DNA of 64,000 bases from Verrucomicrobiia bacterium. Lineage in GTDB: Bacteria; Verrucomicrobiota; Verrucomicrobiia; Verrucomicrobiales; Akkermansiaceae. The notes beneath the pieces were generated by a model. That model ran no database searches. It was not told the origin of the DNA and saw nothing but the letters and a program-made list of their open reading frames with translations. This document shows positions 24,801 to 33,622 of the stretch, one piece after another (the stretch's first letter is position 1; each line of letters starts with the position of its first letter). A program made the translations under genes and the position numbers. The stretch is from contig JAUIJD010000017.1 in assembly GCA_030431475.1 (NCBI GenBank), forward strand, positions 1 to 64,000, read 5' to 3'.

Positions 24801-25069
24801 GTGAGGTCGTCCCCGTCCGCGGCGAGGGACGGCTGGCCATCGCTTTCCAGGTCGGGAGGACCGCCGAGATGGATGGGCGGGCCAGGCAGGTGCCAGGGTC
24901 CGCCGTCGGCCACCGTGGTCGCATAGGTCACCGGCGCCCCGGCGGTAAAGGCATTCGGCAGATCCCCGAAGTCGGCGGGGCCGTTGGGTTGCTGCCCCGC
25001 GACCGGCACGGCGCCGACGGTGGACACCAGCAGGAGAAGGCCTGGGAAGCGGCTCTTGGAGGAGTGCAT
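21890..25069 (-). CDS. Large secreted GEVED-repeat protein
   Basis: The 1059-residue product has a signal peptide (SRFPGLLLLVSTVGAVPVAG). Four repeats of about 200 residues each begin DFGDLPD or DFGDLPN, contain YATT or YRTL, DGPxH, SDGQPS and a DGDD calcium-like motif, include FIDWNGDGDF, and close with APDGEVEDY or DGEVQDD: the GEVED domain, common in secreted proteins of PVC and Bacteroidetes bacteria. The C-terminal 150 residues hold DFDADGDGFLTVTEFGLGSD and the SGDLESW ... ARGFLRLDV module shared across this window. Start at 25069 ahead of the signal peptide. It follows the FG-GAP gene by 55 bp, probably in one transcript. Likely a surface or extracellular binding or adhesion protein. 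Confidence 0.82.
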   Translation of the reverse strand: MHSSKSRFPGLLLLVSTVGAVPVAGQQPNGPADFGDLPNAFTAGAPVTYATTVADGGPWHLPGPPIHLGGPPDLESDGQPSLAADGDDLTGGVDDEDGVALAAPAKAGTKATFNVNATNNHGAKAYLHAMVDWNADGAFVGGNEVKVIPLGPGFAGPVAVDFDVPPMAATGIDLGARFRISSAALDPEDPAPDGEIEDYLIRVDPPDRDFGDLPDSSLAVSPSYATTLADMGPSHVLGSDLYLGPSAPDLEPDGQPSITAKGDDTDAGGDDEEGFGPLSGIQAGDVAHFTHTATNLTGGDAWLYAFIDWNGDGDFLDASETTTTRVPDGTAGAIGFSVSVPGGSSYGDPVAARLRLASMKPLGPDGPAPDGEVEDYFLSVRPELDFGDLPDPFPGTASGDFSTTPPDYRTRLADDGPRHVIIPELALHNDTGSLDADIDAESDGQPSAAADGDDLAGDHDELALFFAVASVNVVPGTATDGSDVMIEVELALNHAVRNDLPVEATLHTFIDWNRDGDFEDTDEAWSQVVPASTTDSVTQMVSTSFAWPMVLNWSETWAVRTRLSTDASLDATGLAPDGEVQDDLVSAGFAINDPRPQVVEQLDFGDLPDECAGTRAGNFDSGSLAPDYRTLIADGGPSHEYDEDLLIVNDSGSGDADIDFESDGQPNSDATGDDNDGNHDDLSLITAVVSQTFNPAVPVDHSTLTLGIYVDQAVRNVTGSDATFYAFIDGNRDGDFADPGEKQTVLVPGDGSVTNASATFSVTIPWTGELAWTETFALRFRLSTDPALDANGPAPDGEVQDDLISINLAISDPRPVGPDLPQVLELDPHRAWLGAGTRLDVSTMLPPGFGPVSEELWSLEGDFFTVIEPGPIEPSAAAVAGWGVGTHRLVVTFEDELGQTYVGRLVLEVGSLPGFFEWASTFGLEGAAAAPDFDADGDGFLTVTEFGLGSDPADAASTPELVTGTEESGGDRWLVLSHLCRSGGMEMADLYVADGLHYRGEGSGDLESWDIVPVPTADPAGLSPAPAGYQWRTIRLPDPMSAAARGFLRLDVSPGCAPH

Positions 25070-25124
25070 GCCCCCCCAACCGCATCCACCGGACCGAGTT
25101 GGCAAAGAAAAGCAGAAACCTCTC

Positions 25125-26705
25125 TCAACGGCGCCCGCGCGCCGGCTTCGAGGCCGACACGCCCGCCGCATGAAGCGCCTTCGCCTCGTTGCGACTGAGG
25201 ATGCCCGCGCGCCGCAGTTCGTTGGTCAACCGGCTGAAGGCCGAAGTGTAGGCGCCGTGGTTGCGGGCCTCGTCGGGCGACCCGAGCTCGGCGTAGCGGT
25301 CGGCCAGGGTCCGGCCGTCGTCGTCGACCCGGTTCTCCACCCCGCTGTCGATGCCGCCGATCACCACCGTCGGATCGTTGATCGAGTCCGGCACCGCGTC
25401 TTCGGCATCGGGAATCCCGTCGCCATCGCGATCGGTCGATTCGACCTGATAGAGGTGCACGTAGCCCCGGCCGCCACCGACCGGATCCATCCGCATCGAC
25501 TCGCCGACCAGCAACCCGCCCTCCGGCAGCAGCGCCGACGAATCGCCGAACCCGGTCCAGGCCGCATCCGCCTCGAGTTCGAGAATCGTGGCGCCATCCG
25601 TGCCCGAGAGGCCGCGCACCCCACCGTAGGCCTGGTAGTCGACCACCTCGAACCCACGCGATCCCACCAGCCAGTCGGTGACCCCGTCGCCGTCGAGATC
25701 CACGCCCCCCACCGGCACCAGCGGCTGGAACGACGGGAGTTCCGGAACCGACAGATCGACGGCCACGGACCCATCCACCGCAGAGATCACGAAACACCCG
25801 CCCCCGGCCGACGTTCCGGCCATCACATCGTCACGGCCGTCCCCGTCCGCATCGGGCGCGGGCTTCAGGACCCCGCCCAGGCGACCGCCGTAGGCCGCCC
25901 CCTCGAGCGTGGCGACGAGACTCTGGTCGGAACTGCGGAACACCAGCACCCGCCCGCCGTAAGGTGCCGAACCCGAGAACCCGGGCTCACCGACCGCCAG
26001 CTCGGAGAAGCCGTCGCCGTCGCTGTCGCCGACCGCACACACCGCAACCCCGAAGGACCCCGCCACCCCGGGCGATGCCACGGCGGAAAGCACGCTGCCA
26101 TCGGCGCCGGACTGGACGGCCACCTGACCCTTGAACGCGAGCGCTCCCGGCGCTCCCACGAAAAGATCCCCGACCCCGTCGCCATCCTGATCCCCCGCCG
26201 CCGCCAGGGCCGATCCATACTGGGCGCCCGCCACGCCCTCGGTCATGCCGAGCACCGACCCGTCGGCGCCCGAGTAAATCCACACCGCCCCCGAAAAGGC
26301 GCCGTTCCCGGAATGCCCGGAAGCGCCAACCGCCAGGTCGGCGACACCGTCGAGGTCCGCATCGAGCGAGGCCAGGGCGATCCCGAAGTACTGGCCACCG
26401 GCCGGCGCGCCCTCGTGATGGCGGATCAGCGAACCGTCCGCGCCACTGATCACCGAAACGCACCCGGACCCGAACAAGGTGCCGCCACTGGCGAAGGACG
26501 GATCGGACACCGCGAAATCCGCAACCGCGTCGCCATCGACGTCGCCCAGCCAGACCATGGCCCGGCCGAACTGCACGTTCTCGGGGTCGGGCCCGAGAGA
26601 GTACACCCACTCGGCGGCGGCCAGGGGAGCGGTGAAGCCGGCGGCGGCCAGAAGGACGGCGCCGCGCGGGAAAGAGCGGAGTGGATGGGAGAGGAGGAGT
26701 TTCAT
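25125..26705 (-). CDS. Secreted FG-GAP (integrin-like beta-propeller) repeat protein
   Basis: The 526-residue product has a signal peptide (SFPRGAVLLAAAGFTAPLAAA). From ~35 to 400 there are about seven repeats with a FG/YG start and a calcium loop: VQFGRAMVWLGDVDGDAVAD, YFGIALASLDADLDGVAD, YGSALAAAGDQDGDGVGD, FGVAVCAVGDSDGDGFSE, matching the seven-bladed FG-GAP propeller of integrin alpha chains. The C-terminal part has DRDGDGIPDAEDAVPDSIND, a TSP3-like loop, then a helical tail. Start at 26705 just before the signal peptide. It is the first gene of a likely pair with the GEVED gene. No enzymatic motif is visible; a binding or structural role is likely. Confidence 0.83.
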   Translation of the reverse strand: MKLLLSHPLRSFPRGAVLLAAAGFTAPLAAAEWVYSLGPDPENVQFGRAMVWLGDVDGDAVADFAVSDPSFASGGTLFGSGCVSVISGADGSLIRHHEGAPAGGQYFGIALASLDADLDGVADLAVGASGHSGNGAFSGAVWIYSGADGSVLGMTEGVAGAQYGSALAAAGDQDGDGVGDLFVGAPGALAFKGQVAVQSGADGSVLSAVASPGVAGSFGVAVCAVGDSDGDGFSELAVGEPGFSGSAPYGGRVLVFRSSDQSLVATLEGAAYGGRLGGVLKPAPDADGDGRDDVMAGTSAGGGCFVISAVDGSVAVDLSVPELPSFQPLVPVGGVDLDGDGVTDWLVGSRGFEVVDYQAYGGVRGLSGTDGATILELEADAAWTGFGDSSALLPEGGLLVGESMRMDPVGGGRGYVHLYQVESTDRDGDGIPDAEDAVPDSINDPTVVIGGIDSGVENRVDDDGRTLADRYAELGSPDEARNHGAYTSAFSRLTNELRRAGILSRNEAKALHAAGVSASKPARGRR

Positions 26706-27018
26706 GATGGAGTTTCGATACTTCGAAATACTCCAATCGTTAGATTGTCCGGCCATCTTCAATATTCCTGAAGATGCCTGGGATCCGGATCGTCTTCTTC
26801 CGCCACTTGAGCCTGCTCCGAATGGACTTCCTCAAGTCAACCCGTCGTGGAGCGTGCCGAAGCGCCACACCGTCGACGCAACGCCCGGAGACGGGGCGCC
26901 CCCGCCCCGCAAGCCTTCGTGGTCGCCAACGCCGCAAGGCCCGCAGGCCGAGGGCGGCCTGCCTCCAATCGTGCCATGCCGGAGTCGGCCTTGATAGGGA
27001 TCGTCGTGGCCTAGCAGC
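26706..27018. other. Intergenic region (313 bp), nothing convincing
   Basis: This gap separates the FG-GAP gene's start from the end of the sugar porter gene. Its first ~70 bases are AT-rich (CGATACTTCGAAATACTCC) and probably contain the FG-GAP promoter. The rest is GC-rich without clear hairpin, repeat or conserved frame. Confidence 0.4.
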
Positions 27019-28425
27019 CTACTCCCCCTCCAGGCGCCGCTCGATTTCCTCAAGCGTCCGGCCCTTCGTCTCCGGGAGAAACCGCAGCACCACCAGCGTG
27101 CCGACCAGGCAGACACCGGCGAAAAGCAGGAACACGTTGGCCATGCCCATCGCGGTGATCAGTGAGGGGAAGGTGTAGGTCAGGATGAAATTGCCGACCC
27201 AGTGGGCGGTGGCCGCGATCGACATCGCCGCGCCGCGGATCCGGTTCGGGAAGATCTCCGACAACACCACCCACAGCAGCGGCGCCAGCGACAGGGAATA
27301 GACCGCCACGCAGGCCAGCGTGAGCAGCACGACCGGCAGGCCGAGGAATCCCATCCTGAAACAGGTGGTGATCGCGAGGTAGCAGACGCACAGCGCCCCG
27401 CCGCCGAAGACGAGCAGGCGCTTGCGGCCGATCCGGTCGACCGTGAACACCGTGATGAGGCTCGAAACGACCATCACCGTGCCGATGACCACGATGTTGA
27501 GCATCATCGCCTTCAGGTTGTAGCCGGCGGCTTTGAAAATATCCGCCGCGTAGTAGAAGATCGCGTTCAGCCCGCACCACTGCTGGAAGAACGAAAGGAA
27601 CACCCCGAGCAGCACGATCTTGAACAACCGCCGCTCGAGCAGGTCCTTGAACTTCACCTGACCGGTCTCCTCCGCCGAGATGGTGCTGCGGATGTCGGCG
27701 AGCTCGGCGTCGGCACGGTCCTCGCCCTCGAGACGGCCGAGGATGCCTCGCGCCCGCTCGAACTGCCCGTCCTTCACCAGCCAGCGCACGCTTTCCGGCA
27801 CGCAGAACATCAGCGCGAAGAACAGGACCGCCGGCACCGCCTCGGCGCCGAACATCCAGCGCCAGCCGGTCTGTCCGTTCCAGTGGCGCGCGATCACCTC
27901 CGGCGTCGCGTCCAGCGGCATCGCGGTATCCACCAGCGAGATCCGCCAGTTCACCACCTGCGCCAGGAGCACCCCGACCATGATTGTGACCTGGTTCACC
28001 GAAACCATCATGCCGCGGATCTTCGGCGGCGACATTTCGGCGATGTACATCGGCGAGAGGTTGAGTGCGATGCCCATGCCCAGGCCGCCGACGATGCGGT
28101 AGGCGTTGTAGGCGAAGAAGCTGTCGGCCAGCGCCGTGCCCACCGCCGAGATCGTGAACAGCAGCCCGGCGACGACCAGCGGACGCTTGCGACCGAGCTT
28201 GTCGCTCAGCGCGTAGCAACCCAGCGCGCCGACGATGCAGCCGATCAAGGCCGAGCTGGTCCCCCAGCCCTTGGCCAGGTCGCCGGTGATCCCGAAGTGC
28301 GCCTCGTAGAACTCCTTGGCGCCGCCGACCACCACCCAGTCGTAGCCGAAGAGAAACCCGCCCAGCGTCGCGGTCAGGCAGATCAACCAGAGGTATCGGT
28401 AGTTGTAAAGGGAGGCGGACGCCAT
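27019..28425 (-). CDS. Sugar porter family MFS transporter (proton-coupled sugar importer)
   Basis: A 468-residue, 12-helix inner-membrane protein of the major facilitator superfamily, sugar porter branch (XylE/GalP type). Signatures: GGFLFGYDWVVVGG in helix 1, GCYALSDKLGRKRP in loop 2-3, GMGIALNLSPMYIAEMSPP (usually PxYxxExxP), an ER-like RGILGRLEGED stretch in the central loop, QQWCGLNAIFYYA in helix 7, DRIGRKRLL, and PETKGRTLEEIE at the C-terminus. It imports a mono- or disaccharide; the neighbouring XylR-type regulator makes pentoses a fair guess. The regulator gene ends 66 bp upstream on the same strand, so they may share a transcript. Confidence 0.92.
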   Translation of the reverse strand: MASASLYNYRYLWLICLTATLGGFLFGYDWVVVGGAKEFYEAHFGITGDLAKGWGTSSALIGCIVGALGCYALSDKLGRKRPLVVAGLLFTISAVGTALADSFFAYNAYRIVGGLGMGIALNLSPMYIAEMSPPKIRGMMVSVNQVTIMVGVLLAQVVNWRISLVDTAMPLDATPEVIARHWNGQTGWRWMFGAEAVPAVLFFALMFCVPESVRWLVKDGQFERARGILGRLEGEDRADAELADIRSTISAEETGQVKFKDLLERRLFKIVLLGVFLSFFQQWCGLNAIFYYAADIFKAAGYNLKAMMLNIVVIGTVMVVSSLITVFTVDRIGRKRLLVFGGGALCVCYLAITTCFRMGFLGLPVVLLTLACVAVYSLSLAPLLWVVLSEIFPNRIRGAAMSIAATAHWVGNFILTYTFPSLITAMGMANVFLLFAGVCLVGTLVVLRFLPETKGRTLEEIERRLEGE

Positions 28426-28491
28426 CGGGTTTCGACCTTCTAACGGACCGCCCTCACTCCCAACAAGCGGGAAGCGGGAGGAGCGCGTTTT

Positions 28492-29679
28492 TCACCGGAT
28501 TCCGCGATGCTGCCGACGATACTCCGCCGGCCCGACCCCGGTCTGCCGCCGGATGAAATTGAAGAAGTTTGTCGGCGAGGAGAACCCGCACCGGACGCCG
28601 ATCTCGCGGACTTCGAGCTCCGACTCCTCCAGCAATCGCAAGGCCTCGCTCACCCTTCGTTCCCGCGCCTCGCGGGTGACGTCGATCCCATACACTTCCC
28701 GGAAGCGGCGACGCAGCGTCGGGGAGCTGCAACCGGCGATGGCGGCGAGCTCGCCAACCGTGACCCCCTCCACGGCACGGCGGTCGAAGTGCCGCTTGGC
28801 CCGCTCGATCCCCACCTCCCCGGAGCGGCCTCCGGTGCTTTCGCGCACCACCACATCCTCGCAGGCCAGCATCCGGGACGTGGGCCTGACTCCCGACATC
28901 CAGGCATCGAGGGTCGCCGCCGCCTCCCAGCCGACCGCCCGGCCCGGGATTTCGATCGTCGACAAGGGACACGGCCCCATCCGGCCCACGGTCCGGTCCC
29001 CCTGTCCCAGCACCGCCAGCTTGCCGGGGATCGGGATCCCGAGAGACCGCGCCGCCTCGCACAGCATCACCCCGAGGTAATCGTCCTGCGCGAGCAGTCC
29101 GGTGGAGAGGCTCAGGCTTTCCAGAAAAGCCACGAGCTCGGGCCACCGACTCCCGTGGAGAAGCGTCGACGGATCGATCACGGGGTGTCGCTCGCCCACA
29201 TCGAGCTCCGCCCACTCGAGACCCGCCTCCAGCACCAGCTTCCGGAGGTCCATCACCCGTCCTCCCCGCCGACTGCCCACGCGGAGAAGATGCCCGACGT
29301 AGCCGACGCACTCGACGCCGAGGTCGAGGAAATGGCGGACGGCCAACTCGTTGATGGAGTGGCGGTCGAAGCTGATTCGGACCAGCTCCTCATGCTTTCG
29401 GCCGTACTCCGACTCCCCGAGCCCCAGCTCGATGACCGGCAGCCCCCGCTCGCGAACCGCCTCCTGCAGATCCAAGGCGCCCCAGTACCACACAATCAAG
29501 CCGTCCAGCTCCCGCCACAAGGCCGGCGACGCCTTCCATTCCCGCGGATCCATTTCGATGAGCCTCCAATGCCGACCCTCCTGGTCCATCCAGGCCAGTA
29601 CGCCGGCCCTCGCAGAACGGCCGTACTCGTAAAAGAACGGCGCCACAAAGCCGACATTGCGAAGCGGTCTCGTCTGCAT
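28492..29679 (-). CDS. XylR-type transcriptional regulator (LacI-like sensor plus AraC DNA-binding domain)
   Basis: A 395-residue cytoplasmic regulator. Residues 1-280 resemble the periplasmic-binding-protein fold of XylR/LacI sensors: VGFVAPFFYEYGRSARAGVL, DGLIVWYWG, LLAQDDYLGVMLCEAARSLG, LAVLGQGDRTVG. Residues ~290-390 are an AraC helix-turn-helix pair: VTVGELAAIAGCSSPTLRRR and VREIGVRCGFSSPTNFFNFI followed by GVGPAEYRR. In E. coli XylR binds xylose and activates xyl genes; here the sugar is unknown. The downstream sugar porter is the obvious target. It is divergent from the secreted protein at 29837, with a TTGCGC-n5-GCGCAA palindrome in between. Confidence 0.9.
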   Translation of the reverse strand: MQTRPLRNVGFVAPFFYEYGRSARAGVLAWMDQEGRHWRLIEMDPREWKASPALWRELDGLIVWYWGALDLQEAVRERGLPVIELGLGESEYGRKHEELVRISFDRHSINELAVRHFLDLGVECVGYVGHLLRVGSRRGGRVMDLRKLVLEAGLEWAELDVGERHPVIDPSTLLHGSRWPELVAFLESLSLSTGLLAQDDYLGVMLCEAARSLGIPIPGKLAVLGQGDRTVGRMGPCPLSTIEIPGRAVGWEAAATLDAWMSGVRPTSRMLACEDVVVRESTGGRSGEVGIERAKRHFDRRAVEGVTVGELAAIAGCSSPTLRRRFREVYGIDVTREARERRVSEALRLLEESELEVREIGVRCGFSSPTNFFNFIRRQTGVGPAEYRRQHRGIR

Positions 29680-29739
29680 TCCGGGATCAAATGAGACGCT
29701 TGTTTTCCGGAAAGTGAACTCAATTTTTGATAACAGCTA

Positions 29740-29756
29740 TTGCGCGGATGGCGCAA
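29740..29756. promoter_or_regulatory. Palindromic operator candidate between divergent genes
   Basis: TTGCGC at 29740-29745 and GCGCAA at 29751-29756 form a perfect 6-bp inverted repeat with a 5-base spacer. It sits in the AT-rich stretch between the regulator gene (start 29679) and the secreted protein gene (start 29837), where a dimeric regulator site would be expected. No binding protein can be assigned. Confidence 0.4.
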
Positions 29757-29836
29757 AACACACGAATCATGGGGGAAATCGCCAAAACTGGATCAAGTCC
29801 GATCTGGGAGTCGCGATCGTCCAAGTCCTCACGAAC

Positions 29837-32800
29837 ATGAAAACAACCCGACACCTCCAAGCCACGCTGGCGGCTCTCGTCGCTGCCTCATCCCTCGGCG
29901 CCGCCGCCGAGGTCACCTCCGTCGCCAACGGCAACTACAACGATGGCACCACCTGGTCCGACGGCAACCCGCCGTCGGCCGTCAACGACTACGTGATCCT
30001 CAACAGCGTCGAGCAATCCGGCGACGCCACCACCGCCCTGGCGGGCAACAGCGTCACCATCAATGCGGGCGTCCTGCGCCTGACGTCGGTCGACAACTCG
30101 CCCGACACCTTCATCATCAACAACCTGACGCTCAACGGCGGACGGTTCGATGTCCGCTCCAGCAACCAGTATGCCCGAACCGTCCTGATCCCCAACGAGA
30201 TCACCGTGGCCTCCGACAGCGAGTTCCGCATCGGCGACGGGGGAGAGGCCTTCTTCATGGAAGTCCAGTTCAACGGAGGTCTCACCGGGAACGGCAGCCT
30301 CGACTTCATCGGCAACGGCGGCAACGGCGCGGACGACGAGATCCGGCTTCACGCGACCTCCGCCGACAGCACCTTCTCGGGCAATTGGCGCGTCGACTCG
30401 ATCGACAGTGGCCAGGCGATCCTCGTCGCCGAGGCCGCCAATGCACTCGGCAGCGGAAGCGTGACCCTCGAAACCCGGGGCCAGCTCCGCGTGGCCTCCG
30501 CCAACGCCCTCGACAGCGTGCTCGGTGTCACCCTGACCGAGCCCTCCTCGGTGCTCACGCTCACCAACGCGTGGACCACAGCAATCGGCACGCTCGACGT
30601 CCAGGACGGCACGGTTGACCTGGCCGACTCGGCCTCGTCGGTCAGCCAGATGACCATCGCCGGCAACAACGTTCCGGTAGGTGGTCCCTACACCGCCACC
30701 GACCTCACCAACCTCGGCTTCGGCGGCACCTTCACCGGCGCCACGGGCACCCTCGAGGTCACCGGCCTGCCGAGTCCGGCCCTGGTCCTCCAGAGCGACA
30801 TCCAGCTTGAGAATCACGGCTATACCGAGTCCTACTCGATCCCGGTTTCGAACTTCTCCGGCGACGGCACGACGGTGCTCAACATCTCCGCGGTGAACTT
30901 CGTGGGTGCGGATGCCGCAGGCGTGTCGAACGTCGTTTTCCCGGCCACGGTCGCGGCCGGTGCCACGGAGAACATCACCTTCGACTACACTCCTGCGGGC
31001 GGCGCCGGGGATGACGAGATCGACTTCGAGATCGTTTCGGACGATGCCGTCGCGGCCTCGCCGCAGCTGGTCCCCGTGACGATGGAGGTGCTGCCGAGCC
31101 CGGTCCTGACCATCGGCTCGACCTTTTTCGAGAGCAATGGCGATACCCAGACCTTCCAGATCCCCATCTCCAACCAGGCGAACGACGGCACCACCGCGCT
31201 CACCTTGAGCGACGTAACCTTCCTCGGCGGAGCACTGAGCGGTGACGTGTCGAACGTCGTGTTCCCCGCGAGCGTCGCCGCCGGAGCTTCGGACTTCATC
31301 TCCTTCGATTTCAACCCGACCTTCGGTCCGGGCGGCTACCCCTACCAATTCACCGTCGAATCGAACGACGAGCTGAACCCCTCGCTGACCTTCCCGGTCA
31401 CCCTTCAGGTCGATCCGAATCCGGTGCTCGTGGTGGATGCTGCCATCGAACTCGAAAACAACGGCCTCGCGGCCAACTACTCCGTGCCGATCAGCAATTC
31501 GGCCACCAAGGTCCTCTCGATCAGCGGCGTGGTCGTGACGGGTCCGGACAGCGGCTACGTGTCCAACCTCGCCTTCCCCGCATCGGTGGCGGGCGAATCG
31601 GCCGACGAGATCACCTTTGACTTCGATCCCACGGACGGTCCGGGACCCTATACCTTCGATCTGGAAATCACTTCGGACGATCAAAGCGCCTCGTCGCCCC
31701 GGGTCGTGACCGTCACCATCGACGTCGAGGACCCGGATCTCTCGGTGGATACGGCACCGATCGACTTCGGCTCCTTCGCCTCGGCTCCCGCGCCAATGAC
31801 GGCGACGATCTCGATCACCAACGTCGGGGGGACGGAGAACCTCATCATCGATGATTTGCTCACGGAGGTCCTCGGCTCGTCCGCATTCAGCGTCACGACC
31901 TTCCCGGGTCCCATCGCGCCGGGTGCGTCGGGCGACCTGGTGGTGACCTTCGACGCGGGCAGCGAAGCCGGCTTCCTGAACGGCACGCTGGTGATCGTCT
32001 CCAATGACTCCAACTTCGATGAGCCGGAGATCGAACTTTCGGCCTTCGTCGAACCGAGCCAGCCGCGCGCCGCCATCGACTTCGGAACCTCGGGTTCCCC
32101 GGTGGCCTCGGGCTACAGCCAGTTCGTCGCCTCGGAAGGCGCCAGCAAGACGATCGGCGGCGTGACCGTCACGATCGAGTCGCGGGATACCAACATCTTC
32201 GGAACCACCGGAGCCCAGGCCGACCCGCTCTTCACGGACGCCGCCCAGACGCCGTTCAACGGCAGCGGTGGCAACTACATCAGCGTGCTGCTCAGCGGCT
32301 TCAACGACGGCACCCTGAACCTCATCAGCTACCACGACTACCCGAGTGGCCTCGGACTGCCCCTCGACATCCTCTTCGGCGAGCAGGGCGGCACCCTGAC
32401 CCCGATTGCAAACGGCATTTCCCGTCCCGCAACCGCGAGCTACTCCACCCCCGTCACCAGCGGCACCACCTACGAGCTGCGGGTGCGCGAGGATGGAAAC
32501 GCCAACCTCGCCTACATCAGCGGCCTGCTGATGTGGGGTGACGCGGTGCCCGGCAGCTTCGGCTACGAGGGTTTCGTCACCGACGCCGGACTCGATCCGG
32601 AAACCACCGGCGCTCCCGAACTCGACCCCGACTTCGATGGCGTCGAGACGGGCATCGAATGGGTCGTCGGCGGCTCGGCGAACGATCCTGCGAATCCCGA
32701 CACCGGCAAGCTGCCGACCGGCACGTTCGTCGCCGATGCGGATCCGGACGGGGACTTCATCGAGGCGGACTACCTTCTGTTCAGCTACCGCCGGACCGAT

Positions 32801-33016
32801 GCCGCCAACGAGGACCCCGGCACCGTCATCGCGGCCGACTACGGCAGTGACCTCAGCGGCTGGATCACCGCCACCGACGGCGTCGACGGGGTGGTCATCC
32901 TCGAGACCGACGACATCGAACCCGGCGTCGACCAGGTGAACGTCTACATCCCCACCACTCTCGCGGTGGGCGGCAAGCTCTTCGGACGTCTCGTCGTCAC
33001 GTTCCCGGAGCCCTGA
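29837..33016 (+). CDS. Large secreted repeat protein (HYDIN/choice-of-anchor-D-like domains)
   Basis: The 1059-residue product has a signal peptide (LQATLAALVAASSLGAAAE). Residues ~25-300 form a beta-rich, autotransporter-like passenger segment (GNYNDGTTWSDG, VLRLTSVDNSPDTFIINNLT). Residues ~310-740 hold four Ig-like ~105-residue repeats with VSNVVFPA(S/T)VAAGA, FDFxP and SDD motifs, similar to ASH/HYDIN domains. Next is a malectin/SLH-like AIDFGTSGSPVASGYSQF segment, then a calcium-loop region (LDPDFDGVETGIEWVVGG) and the terminal shared module (YGSDLSGW ... KLFGRLVVTF). Start at 29837 before the signal peptide. No beta-barrel is seen, so secretion as an autotransporter is unlikely. Probably surface-exposed; function unknown. 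Confidence 0.75.
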   Translation: MKTTRHLQATLAALVAASSLGAAAEVTSVANGNYNDGTTWSDGNPPSAVNDYVILNSVEQSGDATTALAGNSVTINAGVLRLTSVDNSPDTFIINNLTLNGGRFDVRSSNQYARTVLIPNEITVASDSEFRIGDGGEAFFMEVQFNGGLTGNGSLDFIGNGGNGADDEIRLHATSADSTFSGNWRVDSIDSGQAILVAEAANALGSGSVTLETRGQLRVASANALDSVLGVTLTEPSSVLTLTNAWTTAIGTLDVQDGTVDLADSASSVSQMTIAGNNVPVGGPYTATDLTNLGFGGTFTGATGTLEVTGLPSPALVLQSDIQLENHGYTESYSIPVSNFSGDGTTVLNISAVNFVGADAAGVSNVVFPATVAAGATENITFDYTPAGGAGDDEIDFEIVSDDAVAASPQLVPVTMEVLPSPVLTIGSTFFESNGDTQTFQIPISNQANDGTTALTLSDVTFLGGALSGDVSNVVFPASVAAGASDFISFDFNPTFGPGGYPYQFTVESNDELNPSLTFPVTLQVDPNPVLVVDAAIELENNGLAANYSVPISNSATKVLSISGVVVTGPDSGYVSNLAFPASVAGESADEITFDFDPTDGPGPYTFDLEITSDDQSASSPRVVTVTIDVEDPDLSVDTAPIDFGSFASAPAPMTATISITNVGGTENLIIDDLLTEVLGSSAFSVTTFPGPIAPGASGDLVVTFDAGSEAGFLNGTLVIVSNDSNFDEPEIELSAFVEPSQPRAAIDFGTSGSPVASGYSQFVASEGASKTIGGVTVTIESRDTNIFGTTGAQADPLFTDAAQTPFNGSGGNYISVLLSGFNDGTLNLISYHDYPSGLGLPLDILFGEQGGTLTPIANGISRPATASYSTPVTSGTTYELRVREDGNANLAYISGLLMWGDAVPGSFGYEGFVTDAGLDPETTGAPELDPDFDGVETGIEWVVGGSANDPANPDTGKLPTGTFVADADPDGDFIEADYLLFSYRRTDAANEDPGTVIAADYGSDLSGWITATDGVDGVVILETDDIEPGVDQVNVYIPTTLAVGGKLFGRLVVTFPEP

Positions 33017-33043
33017 TCCGTTCATCACGACGGATCCTTCGAC

Positions 33044-33097
33044 GCGGCCGGCTCGGTCGGATGTCTCCCCACCGGGGCATCCGAAAGGGCCGGCCGC
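33044..33097 (+). terminator. Long hairpin after the HYDIN-like gene, probable terminator or REP
   Basis: Three stacked stems can form: GCGGCCGGC (33044-33052) with GCCGGCCGC (33089-33097), TCGGATG (33057-33063) with CATCCGA (33078-33084), and CCCC with GGGG around an ACC loop. It begins 28 bases after the stop at 33016. No T-tract follows, so it is either a factor-dependent or structure-based terminator or an RNA-stabilising 3' hairpin. Confidence 0.55.
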
Positions 33098-33229
33098 TTG
33101 ACGTACCGCATCCCGGCGGTTTCCCGCTGGCGGTGCTCCTGTTTCCCCTGTGGCCCCTCGACCTTCATCATGCCGACCGCCGCGAAGCCCGGCGCTACGC
33201 CACGGAGCCGTCCCGATGACCCGCCCCGG

Positions 33230-33577
33230 TCACGACCGGCGCTGGGTCATCATGAACTCGTTGCCGTCGGGATCGACGCACATCGCGAGGTGCAGCGGAT
33301 CCTCGGGCGTATCGACCGGTTCGTGGGTGAGCTCACCACCGCATTCCTTCAGACGCCGGATCCCCTCGCGCAGGTCGTCGAGTTGGAAGGAGAGCCCGGT
33401 CCACGTCCGCTTGCCCTCGCCTCCGCCGTGAATCCCGATCGTCGCGCCGGCGACCACCACCTCGCTCCACACCTCCGACTCCATCCCCACCTCGCCGCCG
33501 AAGAGCTCACGATAGAACTTCACGCAACGGCGCCAGTCGGCCGCCCACAGGACATACTTCACTTTCTCCACCTTCAT
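33230..33577 (-). CDS. VOC-family (glyoxalase/bleomycin-resistance-like) protein
   Basis: A 115-residue cytoplasmic protein with the paired beta-alpha-beta-beta-beta pattern of the vicinal oxygen chelate fold. The first module is KYVLWAADWRRCVKFYREL followed by VVVAGATIGIHG; the second ends HLAMCVDPDGNEFMM, where the Glu is a usual metal ligand. Members include glyoxalase I, dioxygenases and antibiotic-binding proteins; nothing here decides the substrate. The start is the ATG at 33577 (MKVEKVKY). The alpha/beta hydrolase gene lies 45 bp upstream on the same strand, so both may be co-transcribed. Confidence 0.85.
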   Translation of the reverse strand: MKVEKVKYVLWAADWRRCVKFYRELFGGEVGMESEVWSEVVVAGATIGIHGGGEGKRTWTGLSFQLDDLREGIRRLKECGGELTHEPVDTPEDPLHLAMCVDPDGNEFMMTQRRS

Positions 33578-33622
33578 GCGCTGCAGCGTGAAGCGGCCCG
33601 GGCCGCGATGCAAGAGGCCCGC

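Noticed and set aside
29837..33016. Classical autotransporter
   Set aside because: The C-terminus ends in the shared SDLSGW ... FGRL module, not in a beta-barrel.
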